Program-made: the position numbers and the translations under genes
In this document: positions 1-10,274 of the stretch, piece after piece
How positions within the stretch are numbered: the first letter of the stretch is position 1
How the letters are laid out: each line of letters begins with the position of its first letter
Assembly: GCA_009838625.1 (NCBI GenBank)
Contig: VXRG01000036.1
Location: 1-63,418 of the forward strand
Reading direction: 5' to 3'
Length of the DNA stretch: 63,418 nucleotides
Source of the DNA: Caldilineaceae bacterium SB0664_bin_27
GTDB taxonomy: Bacteria > Chloroflexota > Anaerolineae > Caldilineales > Caldilineaceae
The notes under the pieces: generated by a model
The model's input: the letters and a program-made list of their open reading frames with translations, nothing else
Databases searched by the model: none
What the model was told of the DNA's origin: nothing

Positions 1-169
1 GGCCGGAAATGATCCAACCGCTGGCATAGGTTTGCGACGGCTCGCCCCCTTTTGGGACTGCATCCAGCAAATCTGAACTCTTGCGGCTAGGTCCGAATTC
101 AGGTAGGTTGTGGGAGTTGAAACTGATTCAAACTGCACAGGCCGGGGCATCTGCCGAAAGAGAGTGTAT

Positions 170-487
170 ATGTCTGAACAGTCAGTATTGCGTCACGTCG
201 TCCTTTTTCAGTTCAAGGACGGAACGCCGGATGACAACGTTCGCGAAATCGAGGACGCGTTCAGGGCTCTGCCGGGCAAGATCGACGTGATCCAGGATTT
301 TGAGTGGGGTACGGATGTGAGCGTCGAGGGCAAAGCAGCAGGGTTTACCCACTGCTTCTTCGTCACATTCGCCAGCGAGGCTGACCGCGACGCCTATCTG
401 CCCCATCCCGACCACGCAGCCTTTGGAGCCGTCCTGCGTCCTCACCTCGAAAAGGTCGTGGTCGTAGACTACTGGCAGAGAACATGA
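170..487 (+). CDS. Dabb family (stress-responsive alpha/beta barrel) protein
   Basis: A 105-residue protein that opens with the typical Dabb strand LRHVVLFQFKDGTP and contains the middle FVTFASEADRDAYLPHPDH segment and a final VVVVDYW strand. The length matches single-domain Dabb proteins, which form small ferredoxin-like dimeric barrels of mostly unknown substrate. I chose the ATG at 170 because the family fold begins just after it and an AAAGAGA element lies upstream. An earlier in-frame codon at 110 would add 20 residues unlike the family. It is followed after 33 bases by a convergent gene, so it is probably monocistronic. The biochemical role is unknown; the family call is firm. Confidence 0.85.
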   Translation: MSEQSVLRHVVLFQFKDGTPDDNVREIEDAFRALPGKIDVIQDFEWGTDVSVEGKAAGFTHCFFVTFASEADRDAYLPHPDHAAFGAVLRPHLEKVVVVDYWQRT

Positions 488-520
488 GAAGTGCCGGCGT
501 TTGTAAGACGAGCGGCGGTC

Positions 521-2551
521 CTAGCGCAAGGAAATCTCCACGATCTGATGTCCTTCCACCTTGGGCACGGTAAAGTTTAGCCTTCCTTTCGCCTCGTCGA
601 AAGACAGTGTCACCCCGTCCGGGACGCAGCGTACGCCGGCCACCTGCCCAGGTAACTTCAGGCTGACGTCGACGTCGTACAGGGGCAGCACGTCCTCAAT
701 AACGTCGAAATCCTGGCCGCGCCGTTCAGGAACGTAGTGGAGGAGGTGCAGGACCATACGCCTCTGATCAGGCTGCTCGTTCAGAGCGGTCAACATTCCT
801 GTTGGGCCGCCGTGCCTCAGAAGCGGGTCAGGCAGAAGCATATCCAGCGCGTTCAAAAGCAGTTGCTTGCACCAGCGGGGCGCGTTGCGGTGGTACTGGC
901 GAAAGATGGGATGGGCGAAGTAGACGACGTCTCCCGTGCGTACCGCGGCCGGCGCCCCAGGTTCGCCGCTGCTGGGTGTCTGCCGGTGTGAGCAGAAGTG
1001 CTGCCACGTCCGGTCGAAGTAGGAGGGAACCATTCTGGCCAGAACTTCTGCGTCCTCTCCAGCTGAGATTTCCAGCCCGCGCATGTACATGACATATTCG
1101 GTCTGCCGCAGGCCCCCGGCCAGCGAGTTCTCCGCGCGAAGGTAATCTACGTAGTCCCCGCTGTGAAAGTGGCGGCCCCGCACAGTTTCGCCGCCGGCGT
1201 CAACCGGGCCTTCACCGGCCTTTCGGACGCCCCAGTCAGATAAAGCGAAATCGACCAGATCGGGCGTGAGTCCGGACTCAAAAGAGGCAATGAGCCTTCC
1301 GCCCCCGGCGAGGTAATCTTCAACCTTGCCTGCAAGCTTTTGGTCGAGGGTCACAGCATCAGGCAGGATGAGCACACGGTAGCTGTCCCAACCGGTCTCG
1401 CTGTCGACGACGTCAAACTGGTGGCCGCCCTCCTGCAACATTCGAACTGCGCCAACGGTCTCTACGGTCAGCCGCTCGCCTGTGAACTCCTCCAGAGTGA
1501 AAACTCCGATATCCGTCATAGGTCTAGCGCCCCGGCACCAAGGCTCCTTGCGCGCCACTTCGCGGTAAACCGGGCGAACCAGGTCGTACGTGGCCTGGTC
1601 GAGCCTCCCAGTGGGATGCAGCTGGTCGCCGATGGAGCATTTTGCGTTCAAGGCGAGCATCTGGAAGCACTCGTATTGGAGAGCGGACTCGTTCTTGTAG
1701 GACTGGAAGTCACCCCAAGAGGTATGGAACTTGCCTGTCATGCCCAGGCTGTCGTGGCCGGTCGTGCGAGCGTATCGCTGTGAGAGAGGGAAGTGCATGT
1801 AGCCCCAGCCTCCCGAAGGCAGCGATTCGAGTTCCCAGTGGCTGTAGGTCTCCCCAGTGGCGCGTTGCCGCGGGCCGACGTGGCCGGAGTTGTAGAAGAT
1901 CGTGCAGTCCTGGCTGTGGTTGCGCACATGTGCGGACATCGCTCGCTTGAAGCGGTCGGTCACCCCTTGGCCGAAGGCCTGGCGGTCGGCATCGCTGGCT
2001 GGGTCAATGCCCCGGGCCAGCATTTCATGCCGGCAAGCAGTGCAGGAGCAGTCCTGGTCCTGGACGATATCGAAGAAGAGACCGTCCACTGCGGGCAGGC
2101 AAGCGAACATGTCGTCGACGTGGGCCTTGAGAAGGTCGACGTATTGTGTGTTCAGGCAGAGCTTCGCATAGAAACCCGCTTCATAGGGCTTCTGTCCCTG
2201 GATCGAACCGTCGGCGGCTGTCTGCAACCATTGCGGCTGTTTCTGGGCGGTATAGTAGTCCCACTGAATGGTCGTATAGATGGGTACGCGGATATTGCTT
2301 TCGTGGGCGGCTTCGATCTGCTCTTTCAACAGGTTGCACTGCAGGTGGGGATGCCGCCGCTCCGGGTGGGCCTGAGTTTCATAGAAGATCATGCCGTGGT
2401 GGCCGCGGGCGAAGCAGGTAATAGAGTCGACAGAGGCGTCGACCAGCTGTTGGGCCCATGCCCTGGCGTCGAACTCTCCGCCAATGTTGGTGATCTGTTC
2501 ACTGGTGTGGAAGTCGAGGTGGATCTGGCGGTAGCGGAGAAAGTCAGACAT
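521..2551 (-). CDS. GH-like TIM-barrel hydrolase with beta-galactosidase trimerisation-like domain
   Basis: A 676-residue protein. Residues 1-340 look like the TIM barrel of the hypothetical glycosyl hydrolase 6 group: DSITCFARGHHG near 42-53, DGLFFDIVQDQD near 156-167, and a CSCTAC cysteine cluster at 168-173. Residues about 345-450 carry a beta-galactosidase trimerisation-like glutamine-amidotransferase fold, including VGAVRMLQEGGHQFDVVDS and GGGRLIASF. The C-terminal part is beta-rich. No signal peptide is seen, so it probably acts in the cytoplasm on an imported sugar or uronide. An AGGAG lies about 11 bases before the ATG. The substrate cannot be inferred; neighbouring sulfatase, PhyH and dehydratase genes elsewhere in the window fit carbohydrate scavenging. 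Confidence 0.7.
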   Translation of the reverse strand: MSDFLRYRQIHLDFHTSEQITNIGGEFDARAWAQQLVDASVDSITCFARGHHGMIFYETQAHPERRHPHLQCNLLKEQIEAAHESNIRVPIYTTIQWDYYTAQKQPQWLQTAADGSIQGQKPYEAGFYAKLCLNTQYVDLLKAHVDDMFACLPAVDGLFFDIVQDQDCSCTACRHEMLARGIDPASDADRQAFGQGVTDRFKRAMSAHVRNHSQDCTIFYNSGHVGPRQRATGETYSHWELESLPSGGWGYMHFPLSQRYARTTGHDSLGMTGKFHTSWGDFQSYKNESALQYECFQMLALNAKCSIGDQLHPTGRLDQATYDLVRPVYREVARKEPWCRGARPMTDIGVFTLEEFTGERLTVETVGAVRMLQEGGHQFDVVDSETGWDSYRVLILPDAVTLDQKLAGKVEDYLAGGGRLIASFESGLTPDLVDFALSDWGVRKAGEGPVDAGGETVRGRHFHSGDYVDYLRAENSLAGGLRQTEYVMYMRGLEISAGEDAEVLARMVPSYFDRTWQHFCSHRQTPSSGEPGAPAAVRTGDVVYFAHPIFRQYHRNAPRWCKQLLLNALDMLLPDPLLRHGGPTGMLTALNEQPDQRRMVLHLLHYVPERRGQDFDVIEDVLPLYDVDVSLKLPGQVAGVRCVPDGVTLSFDEAKGRLNFTVPKVEGHQIVEISLR

Positions 2552-2766
2552 TTGGCAGGGCGCTCCTGTAAGTTGGATGGAGAAACCGGACCTTGCCCTG
2601 TCGTCGTGTAGTGTAACTTAACGGCGAGGCAGTCTTCAAGCAGTTCACAGTCGCCACCACAGTGGCGGGGTCGGTTCAAGACCAGCACAGAAAGAGCAGC
2701 GCCCCGACACAAGGTCAGAGCGCATAGGGCTACAGCATCTGAAGTTCGTCCGTCCAGTACCCATTA

Positions 2767-3594
2767 CTAAGCCCAACAACCCTCACTGTAGGCTTCGCGG
2801 AGGAACAGCTTCCTGCGCGCCGGGTTGGCTCGGGCAATCCATTCAGAGGGAATCTCCTGCGTATATCGGTGCGGCGGGCCCGCCTCCTTGAATATGTCGA
2901 TATTGAAGATCCTGTAGGGCTGGGGAGAGTCCGCGGGCTTGGGTTCAACGCCATGGAAAATACGAGCGTTGATGTAGACCATGCTGCCCGGCGGCAGCTC
3001 GAGGCGCTTCTCCTTAAGCGGCCGGCCCGCTTCGTCGTCGAACTCACCGGCGAGCATTCTGTCCGGTGTGGCGTCATCAGTGGGCGCGACGCGGTGGCTG
3101 CCTGGGATAACTTTCAGATTGCGGTCGCCCAGTGTGAAGCCGTTCAGGTAGTAGAGAATCTGAACATAGTATTTGTCGCGTTCTGCGAGGTTGACGGGGT
3201 TTGCATGCTTCCAATGATGATGGTCCTGGTGATGGCGAAGAGGACCGATGCCCCGGGGCGCGATGTTGAGGGCGGAATGGCAGTAATGGTAATCGTCGCC
3301 GATGGTGGCGCGCAGAAGCGAGGCGATGAAAGGATCGTCGATCAGCTGGTCGGCGTAGGGGCCTCGATCGTTCCAGGGTCTGATAAAGTAGGGTTTCGGG
3401 TCGTCGCTGTGGTTACCCAGTTGTTGGACGAAGTCGCGCACTTGGTCGAGGCCTTCGATCTCCTCAATGAGGGCTTCCCTGGCTTGGTCGGAGAAGACGT
3501 TGGGATAGGCTATGTAACCGTCGTTATGGAATGAGTCGAGGTCGGCCTGGGTCGGACCGGGGATGCGGAAGAGAGAGTGCAGGTCTGTTGCCAT
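2767..3594 (-). CDS. Phytanoyl-CoA dioxygenase (PhyH) family Fe(II)/2-oxoglutarate oxygenase
   Basis: A 275-residue protein with the facial triad expected for this family: an HxD at His122-Gln-Asp124, distal His214 in RIFHGVEP, and Arg228 in PYRIFNID placed to bind 2-oxoglutarate. The start of the fold, FHNDGYIAYPNVFSDQA near residues 22-38, is typical of PhyH. The family hydroxylates small molecules or CoA esters; the actual substrate is unknown. The gene has a good promoter 23 bases upstream of its start and an AAAGGAGG ribosome site. It appears to stand alone between a GH-like gene and a long non-coding stretch. Confidence 0.85.
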   Translation of the reverse strand: MATDLHSLFRIPGPTQADLDSFHNDGYIAYPNVFSDQAREALIEEIEGLDQVRDFVQQLGNHSDDPKPYFIRPWNDRGPYADQLIDDPFIASLLRATIGDDYHYCHSALNIAPRGIGPLRHHQDHHHWKHANPVNLAERDKYYVQILYYLNGFTLGDRNLKVIPGSHRVAPTDDATPDRMLAGEFDDEAGRPLKEKRLELPPGSMVYINARIFHGVEPKPADSPQPYRIFNIDIFKEAGPPHRYTQEIPSEWIARANPARRKLFLREAYSEGCWA

Positions 3595-3616
3595 GTGCGG
3601 GCCTCCTTTTGTTTGA

Positions 3617-3645
3617 ACTGTAGCACACGGCAGGGACGTTTACAA
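3617..3645 (-). promoter_or_regulatory. sigma70-type promoter of the PhyH gene
   Basis: On the minus strand TTGTAA and TACAGT are separated by 17 bases. They are followed by AAAGGAGG and the ATG at 3594, so the untranslated leader would be only about 15-20 bases. Confidence 0.55.
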
Positions 3646-4479
3646 GGAAGGGGCGCTATGATAGTCTGGCCCTTTTTGTATTGTCGTCTCAGGCTGGACT
3701 TGCAAAAAGTGAGGGCCCTTTTTTGAACTTTGCGGGTCTTGGGCATGGGGACTAGTCGGAATGTTCGGCGTGGAAGAGTAAGCGGGAAACGAACTGAGGC
3801 GGAGACTTCTCACTTAGACATACTGGGATACGACTGTTCATCCTGCGCTCGATCCGTCCTCAGTAGCCTGTTTCGATTCTTTCTTTTGGGCGACATTTCC
3901 AGAGGACCCACTAGAATAGAAGTCAGGCCGGGGCTGTCCTGTTCTACAAGGATATGCTTTATGTGCCACGTCAGTCGCACGAATCCTACAAACGCAAAAG
4001 CAAAGACAGTCCGGACTCCCGCCAGCATGTTCCTCCTCACTGGTTCTCTCTTTTCCCTTCCCGGGTCAAGGTACTCTTGCAATTCAAAGATCGGCCGTAC
4101 TTAGTGACGGCACAGGCTCGCTATTGCTCTACAGTCCATTTACTACGATACATTGGCGCAGTGCCATTGTCAAGACCCACTCGACAACGGGTGCAGACCA
4201 GATTTGGGGCGGGAACAGTCTAGCTGGGAATCAGTGGCGGCTGCGGGTGGCACTGTTTACGGGAAATTGGAGAGAGGCAAGGCCTGCCCCTACTGTAGAA
4301 TGGGGGTGGAGGTGGAGGGTGCGATATGCACGGAGGGGCAGGGGCACGACCTGGCCATGCGTTTCGGGTAGGCTACCAAGAAACGGACACGGTAAGACGC
4401 GATAGCCCTGGGCCCAAGGGGAGGCCGGATTTGCCCCATCGCCCGCGGTACTTTCGAAGTGAAGAAGAGTGGATCAGAA
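3646..4479. other. Long intergenic stretch, no convincing gene
   Basis: About 830 bases between a divergent gene pair. Six-frame reading gives only short ORFs without family resemblance. The best candidate is a small hydrophobic minus-strand ORF, listed separately. A plus-strand frame near 4278-4310 contains CPYC followed by a distant Cys, but the remaining ligands of a zinc ribbon are absent. No tRNA-like cloverleaf or U-tract terminator was recognised. Confidence 0.5.
3810..4028 (-). CDS. Possible 72-residue membrane microprotein
   Basis: An ATG at 4028 is preceded by GAGGAGGAAC, a strong but closely spaced ribosome site. The product would begin with a hydrophobic segment (VRTVFAFAFVGFVRLTW) and end in a very basic, hydrophilic tail. 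I recognise no family. The good ribosome site is the only positive evidence and chance is quite possible. Confidence 0.2.
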   Translation of the reverse strand: MLAGVRTVFAFAFVGFVRLTWHIKHILVEQDSPGLTSILVGPLEMSPKRKNRNRLLRTDRAQDEQSYPSMSK

Positions 4480-4509
4480 TTGCAAGGACAGATCGGAAGG
4501 GAATACAAT
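4480..4509 (+). promoter_or_regulatory. Candidate promoter of the acyl-CoA dehydrogenase gene
   Basis: TTGCAA and TACAAT are separated by 18 bases, ending 37 bases before the ATG at 4547. An AAAGAGGG ribosome site lies between. Confidence 0.45.
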
Positions 4510-4546
4510 TTGTAAATTGAGCCGGCTCAAAAAAAGAGGGACTCTA

Positions 4547-5719
4547 ATGACAGCGCCAGTCAATGACTTATTTCAATTTGATGATCTCCTATCGCCAGCT
4601 CAGCGCGCGGTGCGCGACCGCGTGCGGGCGTATATGGAAGAGGTCGTCAAACCGGCCATCAACGATTACTGGGAACAGGGAGAAATCGCGCTTGAACTGG
4701 CGCTGGGACTGCGAGATCTGACAATCGTAGGCGGGACGCAGATTGGGTACGGCTGCGCCGGCCTCGACTGTGTCAGCGACGGGCTGGTGAAATACGAGAT
4801 CTGCCGCGTGGACGGCTCTATCAGTACCCTGTTCGGCGTGCATTCCGGCCTGGCGATAGGTTCAATAGGTTTGTTGGGTTCAGATGAGCAAAGGGAGCGC
4901 TGGCTGCCGGCGATGGCGCGCATGGAAAGGCTGGGCGCGTTTGCGCTGACAGAGCCCGAGCGGGGATCGGACGCGGCGCACGTGCTAACGACTGCGAGAC
5001 GTGTGGGCAGCCACTATGTCCTCAACGGCAAGAAGCGGTGGATCGGTAATGGGACGATCGCCGACCTGATAATCGTCTGGGCGCGAGACGAGAGCGGGCG
5101 CTTTGGGGGATTCGTGTTGGAGGATCCAGGACAGCTCCCCGGCTTTACCGCGACGGCGATGCAGGGCAAGATCGCAAAGCGTGCAGTGCACCAGGCAGAA
5201 ATTACGCTCGAAGACGTGTATGTACCGGCGGCGAACCGGCTCGCTGCATGCAACAGCTTTCGCGATTTGACGGCGGTCCTGGCGAACACACGGGCGGGCG
5301 TAGCATGGGAGGCGGTCGGTTTAGCGGCCGGCTGCTACGAAATTGCGCTCGAATACGCCTGCGAACGGGAGCAGTTTGGGAAGCCAATAGCGGCTTTTCA
5401 GTTGATCCAGGCCAAACTGGTGGAGATGGCGGCCGACTTGACGCAGACGCAGTTGCTTGTCTGGCGACTGGCCAAACTGATGGAAACCGGCGCCGCCACC
5501 TCAGGTCAACTCTCGCTGGCGAAACAGACGTGTGCGGTCAAGGCGCGGCGCGCTGCCGCGCTGGCTCGGGAGATTCTGGGCGGCAACGGCATCCTGATAG
5601 ACAATCACATCGCGCGTCTGTTCACCGACGTCGAGGCTACGTACACCTATGAGGGCACAAACGAGATAAACCTCCTGATCGCCGGTCGGGAGATTACGGG
5701 CATTGGCGCGTTCGTATAG
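4547..5719 (+). CDS. Acyl-CoA dehydrogenase, glutaryl-CoA dehydrogenase-like
   Basis: A 390-residue flavoenzyme that oxidises an acyl-CoA to the 2-enoyl-CoA and passes electrons to ETF. Seen: the N-terminal helical domain, the FAD/substrate signature FALTEPERGSDAAHV near residues 130-145, NGKKRWIGNGTIADL, and the C-terminal YTYEGTNEINLLIAGREITG with the catalytic Glu of YEGTNE. The Arg-rich middle and overall form resemble glutaryl-CoA dehydrogenases, but substrate is not proven. I start at 4547 because AAAGAGGG sits seven bases before it; the upstream in-frame ATG at 4469 lies in promoter sequence. A CoA ligase gene follows on the same strand after 207 bases, which suggests a joint role in acid activation and beta-oxidation. 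Confidence 0.85.
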   Translation: MTAPVNDLFQFDDLLSPAQRAVRDRVRAYMEEVVKPAINDYWEQGEIALELALGLRDLTIVGGTQIGYGCAGLDCVSDGLVKYEICRVDGSISTLFGVHSGLAIGSIGLLGSDEQRERWLPAMARMERLGAFALTEPERGSDAAHVLTTARRVGSHYVLNGKKRWIGNGTIADLIIVWARDESGRFGGFVLEDPGQLPGFTATAMQGKIAKRAVHQAEITLEDVYVPAANRLAACNSFRDLTAVLANTRAGVAWEAVGLAAGCYEIALEYACEREQFGKPIAAFQLIQAKLVEMAADLTQTQLLVWRLAKLMETGAATSGQLSLAKQTCAVKARRAAALAREILGGNGILIDNHIARLFTDVEATYTYEGTNEINLLIAGREITGIGAFV

Positions 5720-5926
5720 TTTCAACTGCTGGGGCCAGGGGCTGAATGTCCTAGAGGGAGGGAAGAGCAGTTCGAGCGAAACAGACTGGTCACTGCACCG
5801 GCTCCAGGTTGGCGAATGGATTGGAGGGGCGGTTGACCAAACGCGTAGCAGGTACTACAATCTGCCAGAGAGTTTCTCCCCGCTTGCGACCTCGTAAACC
5901 GTTACCAAGACTCAAGGAGTCGTCGA

Positions 5927-7555
5927 ATGCTTACCGGCCTGATGATGGACTATCAGCTCACGATCGACCGCGTTCTGGAACACGGGAATCGCCTGTATCC
6001 GTCCAAGAAGGTCAAAACTAAACAGCCTGACGGGATGTTGCACGAGTATTCGTACCGGGACCTCTTCGGGCGGGTGAAACGACTCTGCAATGTGCTCAAA
6101 GGGCTTGGCGTGCAGCCAGGCGACCGCGTCGGGACGTTTGCGTGGAACAACTACCAACACGTGGAGCTATACTTCGGTGCGCCCGGCGCGGGGGCGGTGG
6201 TTCATACACTGAACATTCGCCTGTTTCCGGACCAGCTGGCCTATATCATCAACCACGCCGAGGACAAGGCTATATTCATTGACGCGACGCTGCTGCCACT
6301 GATGGAAGGGCTGGGCGACAAGATCAGCGGAGTCGAGCACTTCGTGCTGTTCAATGGAGACAAGGGCGGGGCGGAGGCCAGTCTGCCGGGCCAGGTCCAT
6401 GATTACGAGACGTTGATGGCGGCTGCGGAGGATGAGTACGTTTGGCAGGTGGAGGGTGAGAACCAGGCAATGGGGCTCTGCTACACCAGCGGCACGACAG
6501 GCCACCCCAAAGGCGCGCTTTACAGTCACCGCTCGATGTACCTGCATACGGTGGGGTCCTGCCAGGCAGCCGCGCTGGGCCTGACGGAAAACGACGTCGT
6601 CATGCCGGTTGTCCCTCAGTTTCACGCCATGGCTTGGGGCCTGCCTTTTGCGGCAGTCAACGTCGGAGCCGACCTGGTGATGCCGGGACCGCACATGCAG
6701 CCGGCCGCGCTGGCAGAGTTGATCGAGACGGAGCGGGTGACGGTCGCCGCCGGCGTGCCGACGATCTGGAATGGGCTCTATCACGATCTGAAACAGAGGC
6801 CACGAGACATATCATGTATCCGCGCCCTGGTGGTCGGCGGTTCGGCAATGCCGCGTAGCCTGATCGAGGCCTATGAGAAGGAACTGGGTGTAAACGTCGT
6901 TCATGCCTGGGGCATGACAGAGATGTCTCCGCTGGGAACGGTATCGAAGTTGCTCAGCCACCACCAGGCACTGCCGCAGGAGGAGAGGTGGGACGTCAAG
7001 GCCCGACAGGGCTACCCGATTTCCGGAGTCGACATGCGCATCATGGACGACGCGGGCCAGGAACTGCCTTGGGACGGTGAGACTTTTGGCGAGTTGCAGG
7101 TACGCGGGCCGTGGGTGGCGCAAGCCTACTACAATTTGGAAGGCGGCGACGACAGCTTTACCGAGGATGGATGGTTCCGAACGGGGGACGTAGTCACGAT
7201 TTCCGCTGACGGATTCATGTCGATAACGGATCGCACAAAGGATCTGGTGAAAAGCGGCGGCGAGTGGATCTCATCAGTGGAGCTGGAAAATCTGTTGATG
7301 GCCCATCCACAGGTGCTGGAGGCAGCCGTTATCGCCGTGCCCCATGAACGTTGGGGCGAGCGTCCGCTGGCAGTAGTCGTACCAACAGACGACGAGACCC
7401 CACCCGGCGCTGAGGAATTAAGACAGTTTATGGAGCCGCAGGTTGCCAGATGGTGGTTGCCGGACGGCTACGAATTCATTGACGAGATTCCGAAGACCGG
7501 TACAGGCAAGTTCGACAAGAAGGTTTTGCGGGAGCGCTTTGGCGGAGGAGTCTAG
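5927..7555 (+). CDS. Fatty/short-chain acyl-CoA ligase (AMP-dependent synthetase)
   Basis: A 542-residue ANL-superfamily enzyme that adenylates a carboxylic acid and transfers it to CoA. Motifs seen: the phosphate loop [18 protein letters not shown] near 186-203, [13 protein letters not shown], the DGWFRTGDV hinge region, and the C-terminal catalytic lysine in [15 protein letters not shown]. This pattern fits the long/medium-chain FadD-like group (FACL) rather than acetyl-CoA synthetase. AAGGAG lies seven bases before the ATG at 5927. It follows the acyl-CoA dehydrogenase and ends 41 bases from a convergent gene. Chain-length preference is not readable from the sequence. Confidence 0.85.
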   Translation: MLTGLMMDYQLTIDRVLEHGNRLYPSKKVKTKQPDGMLHEYSYRDLFGRVKRLCNVLKGLGVQPGDRVGTFAWNNYQHVELYFGAPGAGAVVHTLNIRLFPDQLAYIINHAEDKAIFIDATLLPLMEGLGDKISGVEHFVLFNGDKGGAEASLPGQVHDYETLMAAAEDEYVWQVEGENQAMGLCYTSGTTGHPKGALYSHRSMYLHTVGSCQAAALGLTENDVVMPVVPQFHAMAWGLPFAAVNVGADLVMPGPHMQPAALAELIETERVTVAAGVPTIWNGLYHDLKQRPRDISCIRALVVGGSAMPRSLIEAYEKELGVNVVHAWGMTEMSPLGTVSKLLSHHQALPQEERWDVKARQGYPISGVDMRIMDDAGQELPWDGETFGELQVRGPWVAQAYYNLEGGDDSFTEDGWFRTGDVVTISADGFMSITDRTKDLVKSGGEWISSVELENLLMAHPQVLEAAVIAVPHERWGERPLAVVVPTDDETPPGAEELRQFMEPQVARWWLPDGYEFIDEIPKTGTGKFDKKVLRERFGGGV

Positions 7556-7596
7556 ACAGTTCCTCTTCCTTAGCTCGAAGGACTCAACGTACGGTA

Positions 7597-8454
7597 CTAC
7601 GTCGCACTTTCCCAGGCATTGCGCAGCATCTCGATGCTCTTGGGAACGGCGGTAGCGGCGTTCTCCGCGCCTTCCATCTCGATCGAGCAGTAGCCGCCCC
7701 AACCGGCGTCGAGGAGAATCCGGAAAATACGCGCGTAGTCGAGGTCAAGACTGTACCAGTTTCCGCCGCCAGGGTAGGTCTTGGCGTGGGCCAGGCGAAC
7801 GTAGGGGGCGACGCGCTTCATGGCGGCGTACATATCGTCCTCGAAGAGGAAGTTGCCCATGTCCAGAATGGCCTGCAACCAGGGCGAGTCGATGGTCTCG
7901 ATGATGCGGGCCATATCGTGGGCGAATGTGGTCAGGCCCCAGTGGTTCTCTAACAGCAGGAGCACGCCCCTGCGCTCTGCGTGGGGCAGGCAGCGCTCGA
8001 TGGCGTCGATCACCCAATTGAAGCCGTCATCCATGGTGAAGCCGTCCCACGGCTCCACCCACCCTTTGGCCTTGATCAGATCGTCGAAGCTACCCTGTTT
8101 TCGGAAGCCGCCCGAGTTGACGCGAATCGACGGGATACCCATTTCGTGGGCCAGATCAATGCAGTGGATGGTGTGGTCGATGTGCTGCTGGCGCACGACC
8201 GCATCGTCGTGGACGAAGTCCTGGTGGATCGAGAGATTGTAGATGTCCAAGCCGAGTGTGAATGCGTGCTTTTTCAGCTTTTGCAGGTATGCATTCTCCT
8301 CAGATTCCATCTGCCGGTGGAGGATTTCCACCCCTGACAGACCGAGCTCTGCCGCGGCATCGAGTACGGATTCTATGGGTGTTTTCTCCGGCGTAAAGTG
8401 CCAGTAGGAGTAGGTCGAAGTGCCGAGGCGGAGGGCGTTGTTGCCAGAGTTCAT
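7597..8454 (-). CDS. Sugar phosphate isomerase/epimerase (xylose-isomerase-like TIM barrel)
   Basis: A 285-residue AP-endonuclease-2-type TIM barrel. Typical elements are the opening LGTSTYSYWHF, GLSGVEILH, IRVNSGGF, LLLENHWG, ILDMGNF and the late WGGYCSIEMEGAE, which bring together the Glu/His/Asp metal ligands of the family. It lies directly downstream of ilvD (54 bases) at the end of the long minus-strand anabolic run, with GGGAG eight bases before the ATG. Its link to amino acid synthesis is not obvious; it may simply be carried in the operon. The family is broad (myo-inositol, hydroxypyruvate and 3-ketosugar enzymes), so no substrate is assigned. Confidence 0.8.
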   Translation of the reverse strand: MNSGNNALRLGTSTYSYWHFTPEKTPIESVLDAAAELGLSGVEILHRQMESEENAYLQKLKKHAFTLGLDIYNLSIHQDFVHDDAVVRQQHIDHTIHCIDLAHEMGIPSIRVNSGGFRKQGSFDDLIKAKGWVEPWDGFTMDDGFNWVIDAIERCLPHAERRGVLLLLENHWGLTTFAHDMARIIETIDSPWLQAILDMGNFLFEDDMYAAMKRVAPYVRLAHAKTYPGGGNWYSLDLDYARIFRILLDAGWGGYCSIEMEGAENAATAVPKSIEMLRNAWESAT

Positions 8455-8508
8455 GGGTGTTGCTCCCGTTAGAGTCTCTTCCTTGCAAATCCAGCCGAGT
8501 TTCCCGGC

Positions 8509-10218
8509 CTAAGCGTCGGTTACGCAGCCTTCGGAGGCGCTGGAGACGGTCCTGATATATTTCCAGAGGACGCCGCTCTTTGCCTTGTATTCAGGTGGGC
8601 TCCAGGCCACGCGGCGGCGGTCGATTTCCTCTTCAGCAATTTCAAGCGTGAGCGTGTTTTCTTCGGCGTCGATGGTTATGGTATCGCCGTTCTGCGCAAG
8701 TGCGAGCAGGCCGCCCTCCTGCGCTTCGGGCGTAATGTGGCCGACGACGAATCCGTGACTGCCGCCGGAGAAGCGGCCGTCAGTTATCAGGGCGACATCA
8801 CTGCCCAGCCCCTTCCCCATGATGGCACCGGTAATGCTGAGCATCTCACGCATGCCCGGTCCTCCCTTGGGCCCCTCGTAGCGGATGACGACGACGTTTC
8901 CTGGCAGAACTTCGTCGCTCTCGATGCCGGCGAGGCAGTCTTCTTCCGAGTCGTAACAGACGGCGGGGCCTTTGAAGCGGAGGCCCTCTTTGCCCGTTAT
9001 CTTGGCGACGGCGCCGGTCTCCGCCAGATTGCCGTAGAGGATCTGCAGGTGGCCGGTCTCCTTGACGGGCTTATCCACAGGCATGATGATCTTCTGGCCC
9101 TCCGTCAGGTCAGGAACGGTTTCCAGGTTTTCAGCAAGCGTCTTGCCTGTAACCGTCATGCAGTCGCCGTGAAGAAAGCCTTCGCGGAGCAGCATCTTCT
9201 GCACTGCGGGAACACCGCCGACTTCATAGAGGTCTTCCATGACGTACTGCCCGCTGGGCTTGAGGTCGGCAAGCAGGGGCGTACGGTCGGAAATATCCTG
9301 GAAGTCGTCAATGGTCAGGTCGGCATCCGTGGACTTGGCGATGGCCATCAGGTGCAGTACGGCGTTGGTTGAGCCGCCGAGGATTACCGTGAGCGTGATT
9401 GCGTTTTCGAAGGCCTCGCGGGTCAGAATGTCGAGCGGCTTCAGGTCCAGCTCCAGAAGGTTGTGGATGGCCGCGCCCGCCTCCAGGCACTCCTGCTGCT
9501 TACCCTCGCTGGTCGCAGGGTAGGAGGAGCTAAATGGAAGGCTCATGCCCAGCGATTCAATGGCGGAGGCCATTGTGTTGGCGGTGTACATGCCGCCGCA
9601 GGCGCCTTCACCGGGGCAGGCGTTGCGCAGGACCTCGCGCATCTGCTCCTCGTCGATGTCGGCGGCCAGATACTGGCCGTAGGCTTCGAATGCCGAAATG
9701 ATGTCCAGTTTCTGGAGGCTGCCGTTTCCAGGCTGCTGCAGAAAGCCTGGGCTGATCGTGCCCCCGTAAACCATAAGGCTGGGCCGGTTGACGCGTGCCA
9801 TCGCCATCAGCACGCCGGGCATGTTCTTATCGCAGCCGGGCAGCGATATATTGGCGTCGTACCACTGGGCCCGCATGACGGCTTCGATCGAGTCGGCAAT
9901 GATGTCGCGACTCAGGAGCGAAAACTTCATCCCGGCCGTGCCCATGGACATCCCGTCGCTGACGCCAATAGTGTGGAAAATCAGGCCGACTGCCCCCGCC
10001 TCCTGCACGCCCTGCTTAACCCGCCGCGAGAGAGCGTTGAGGTGCATGTTGCAGGTGTTGCCCTCCCAACCCATCGAAGCGATGCCGACCTGGGGTTTGT
10101 GCATGTCTTCATCGGTCAGCCCGACGCCGTAGAGCATCGCCTGAGAGCCGACCTGCGAGATCGTCTGGGTGAGCACGCTGCTGTACTTGTTGAGTTTGTG
10201 TCTGGTTGAAACTGACAT
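8509..10218 (-). CDS. ilvD: Dihydroxy-acid dehydratase
   Basis: A 569-residue iron-sulfur dehydratase that converts 2,3-dihydroxy-isovalerate and 2,3-dihydroxy-3-methylvalerate to the 2-oxoacid precursors of valine/leucine and isoleucine. Cluster-binding segments are clear: [14 protein letters not shown] near 127-140 and [19 protein letters not shown] near 200-218. The C-terminal catalytic region [19 protein letters not shown] is also present. Length is normal. It is separated from the other ilv genes of the window and sits at the far end of the gltB-to-ilvD run, 56 bases after cimA, so its expression should follow citramalate synthase. Confidence 0.95.
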   Translation of the reverse strand: MSVSTRHKLNKYSSVLTQTISQVGSQAMLYGVGLTDEDMHKPQVGIASMGWEGNTCNMHLNALSRRVKQGVQEAGAVGLIFHTIGVSDGMSMGTAGMKFSLLSRDIIADSIEAVMRAQWYDANISLPGCDKNMPGVLMAMARVNRPSLMVYGGTISPGFLQQPGNGSLQKLDIISAFEAYGQYLAADIDEEQMREVLRNACPGEGACGGMYTANTMASAIESLGMSLPFSSSYPATSEGKQQECLEAGAAIHNLLELDLKPLDILTREAFENAITLTVILGGSTNAVLHLMAIAKSTDADLTIDDFQDISDRTPLLADLKPSGQYVMEDLYEVGGVPAVQKMLLREGFLHGDCMTVTGKTLAENLETVPDLTEGQKIIMPVDKPVKETGHLQILYGNLAETGAVAKITGKEGLRFKGPAVCYDSEEDCLAGIESDEVLPGNVVVIRYEGPKGGPGMREMLSITGAIMGKGLGSDVALITDGRFSGGSHGFVVGHITPEAQEGGLLALAQNGDTITIDAEENTLTLEIAEEEIDRRRVAWSPPEYKAKSGVLWKYIRTVSSASEGCVTDA

Positions 10219-10274
10219 TGGATTCTCTTTCTTGTTGAAAGTAGGGCCGGCCCGAAAGATCTGCGAGACCCCTC

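Noticed and set aside
4153-4371. Small plus-strand ORF with a CPYC motif resembling a zinc ribbon
   Set aside because: The second ligand pair is missing, no ribosome site is seen, and flanking residues do not look like a known family.
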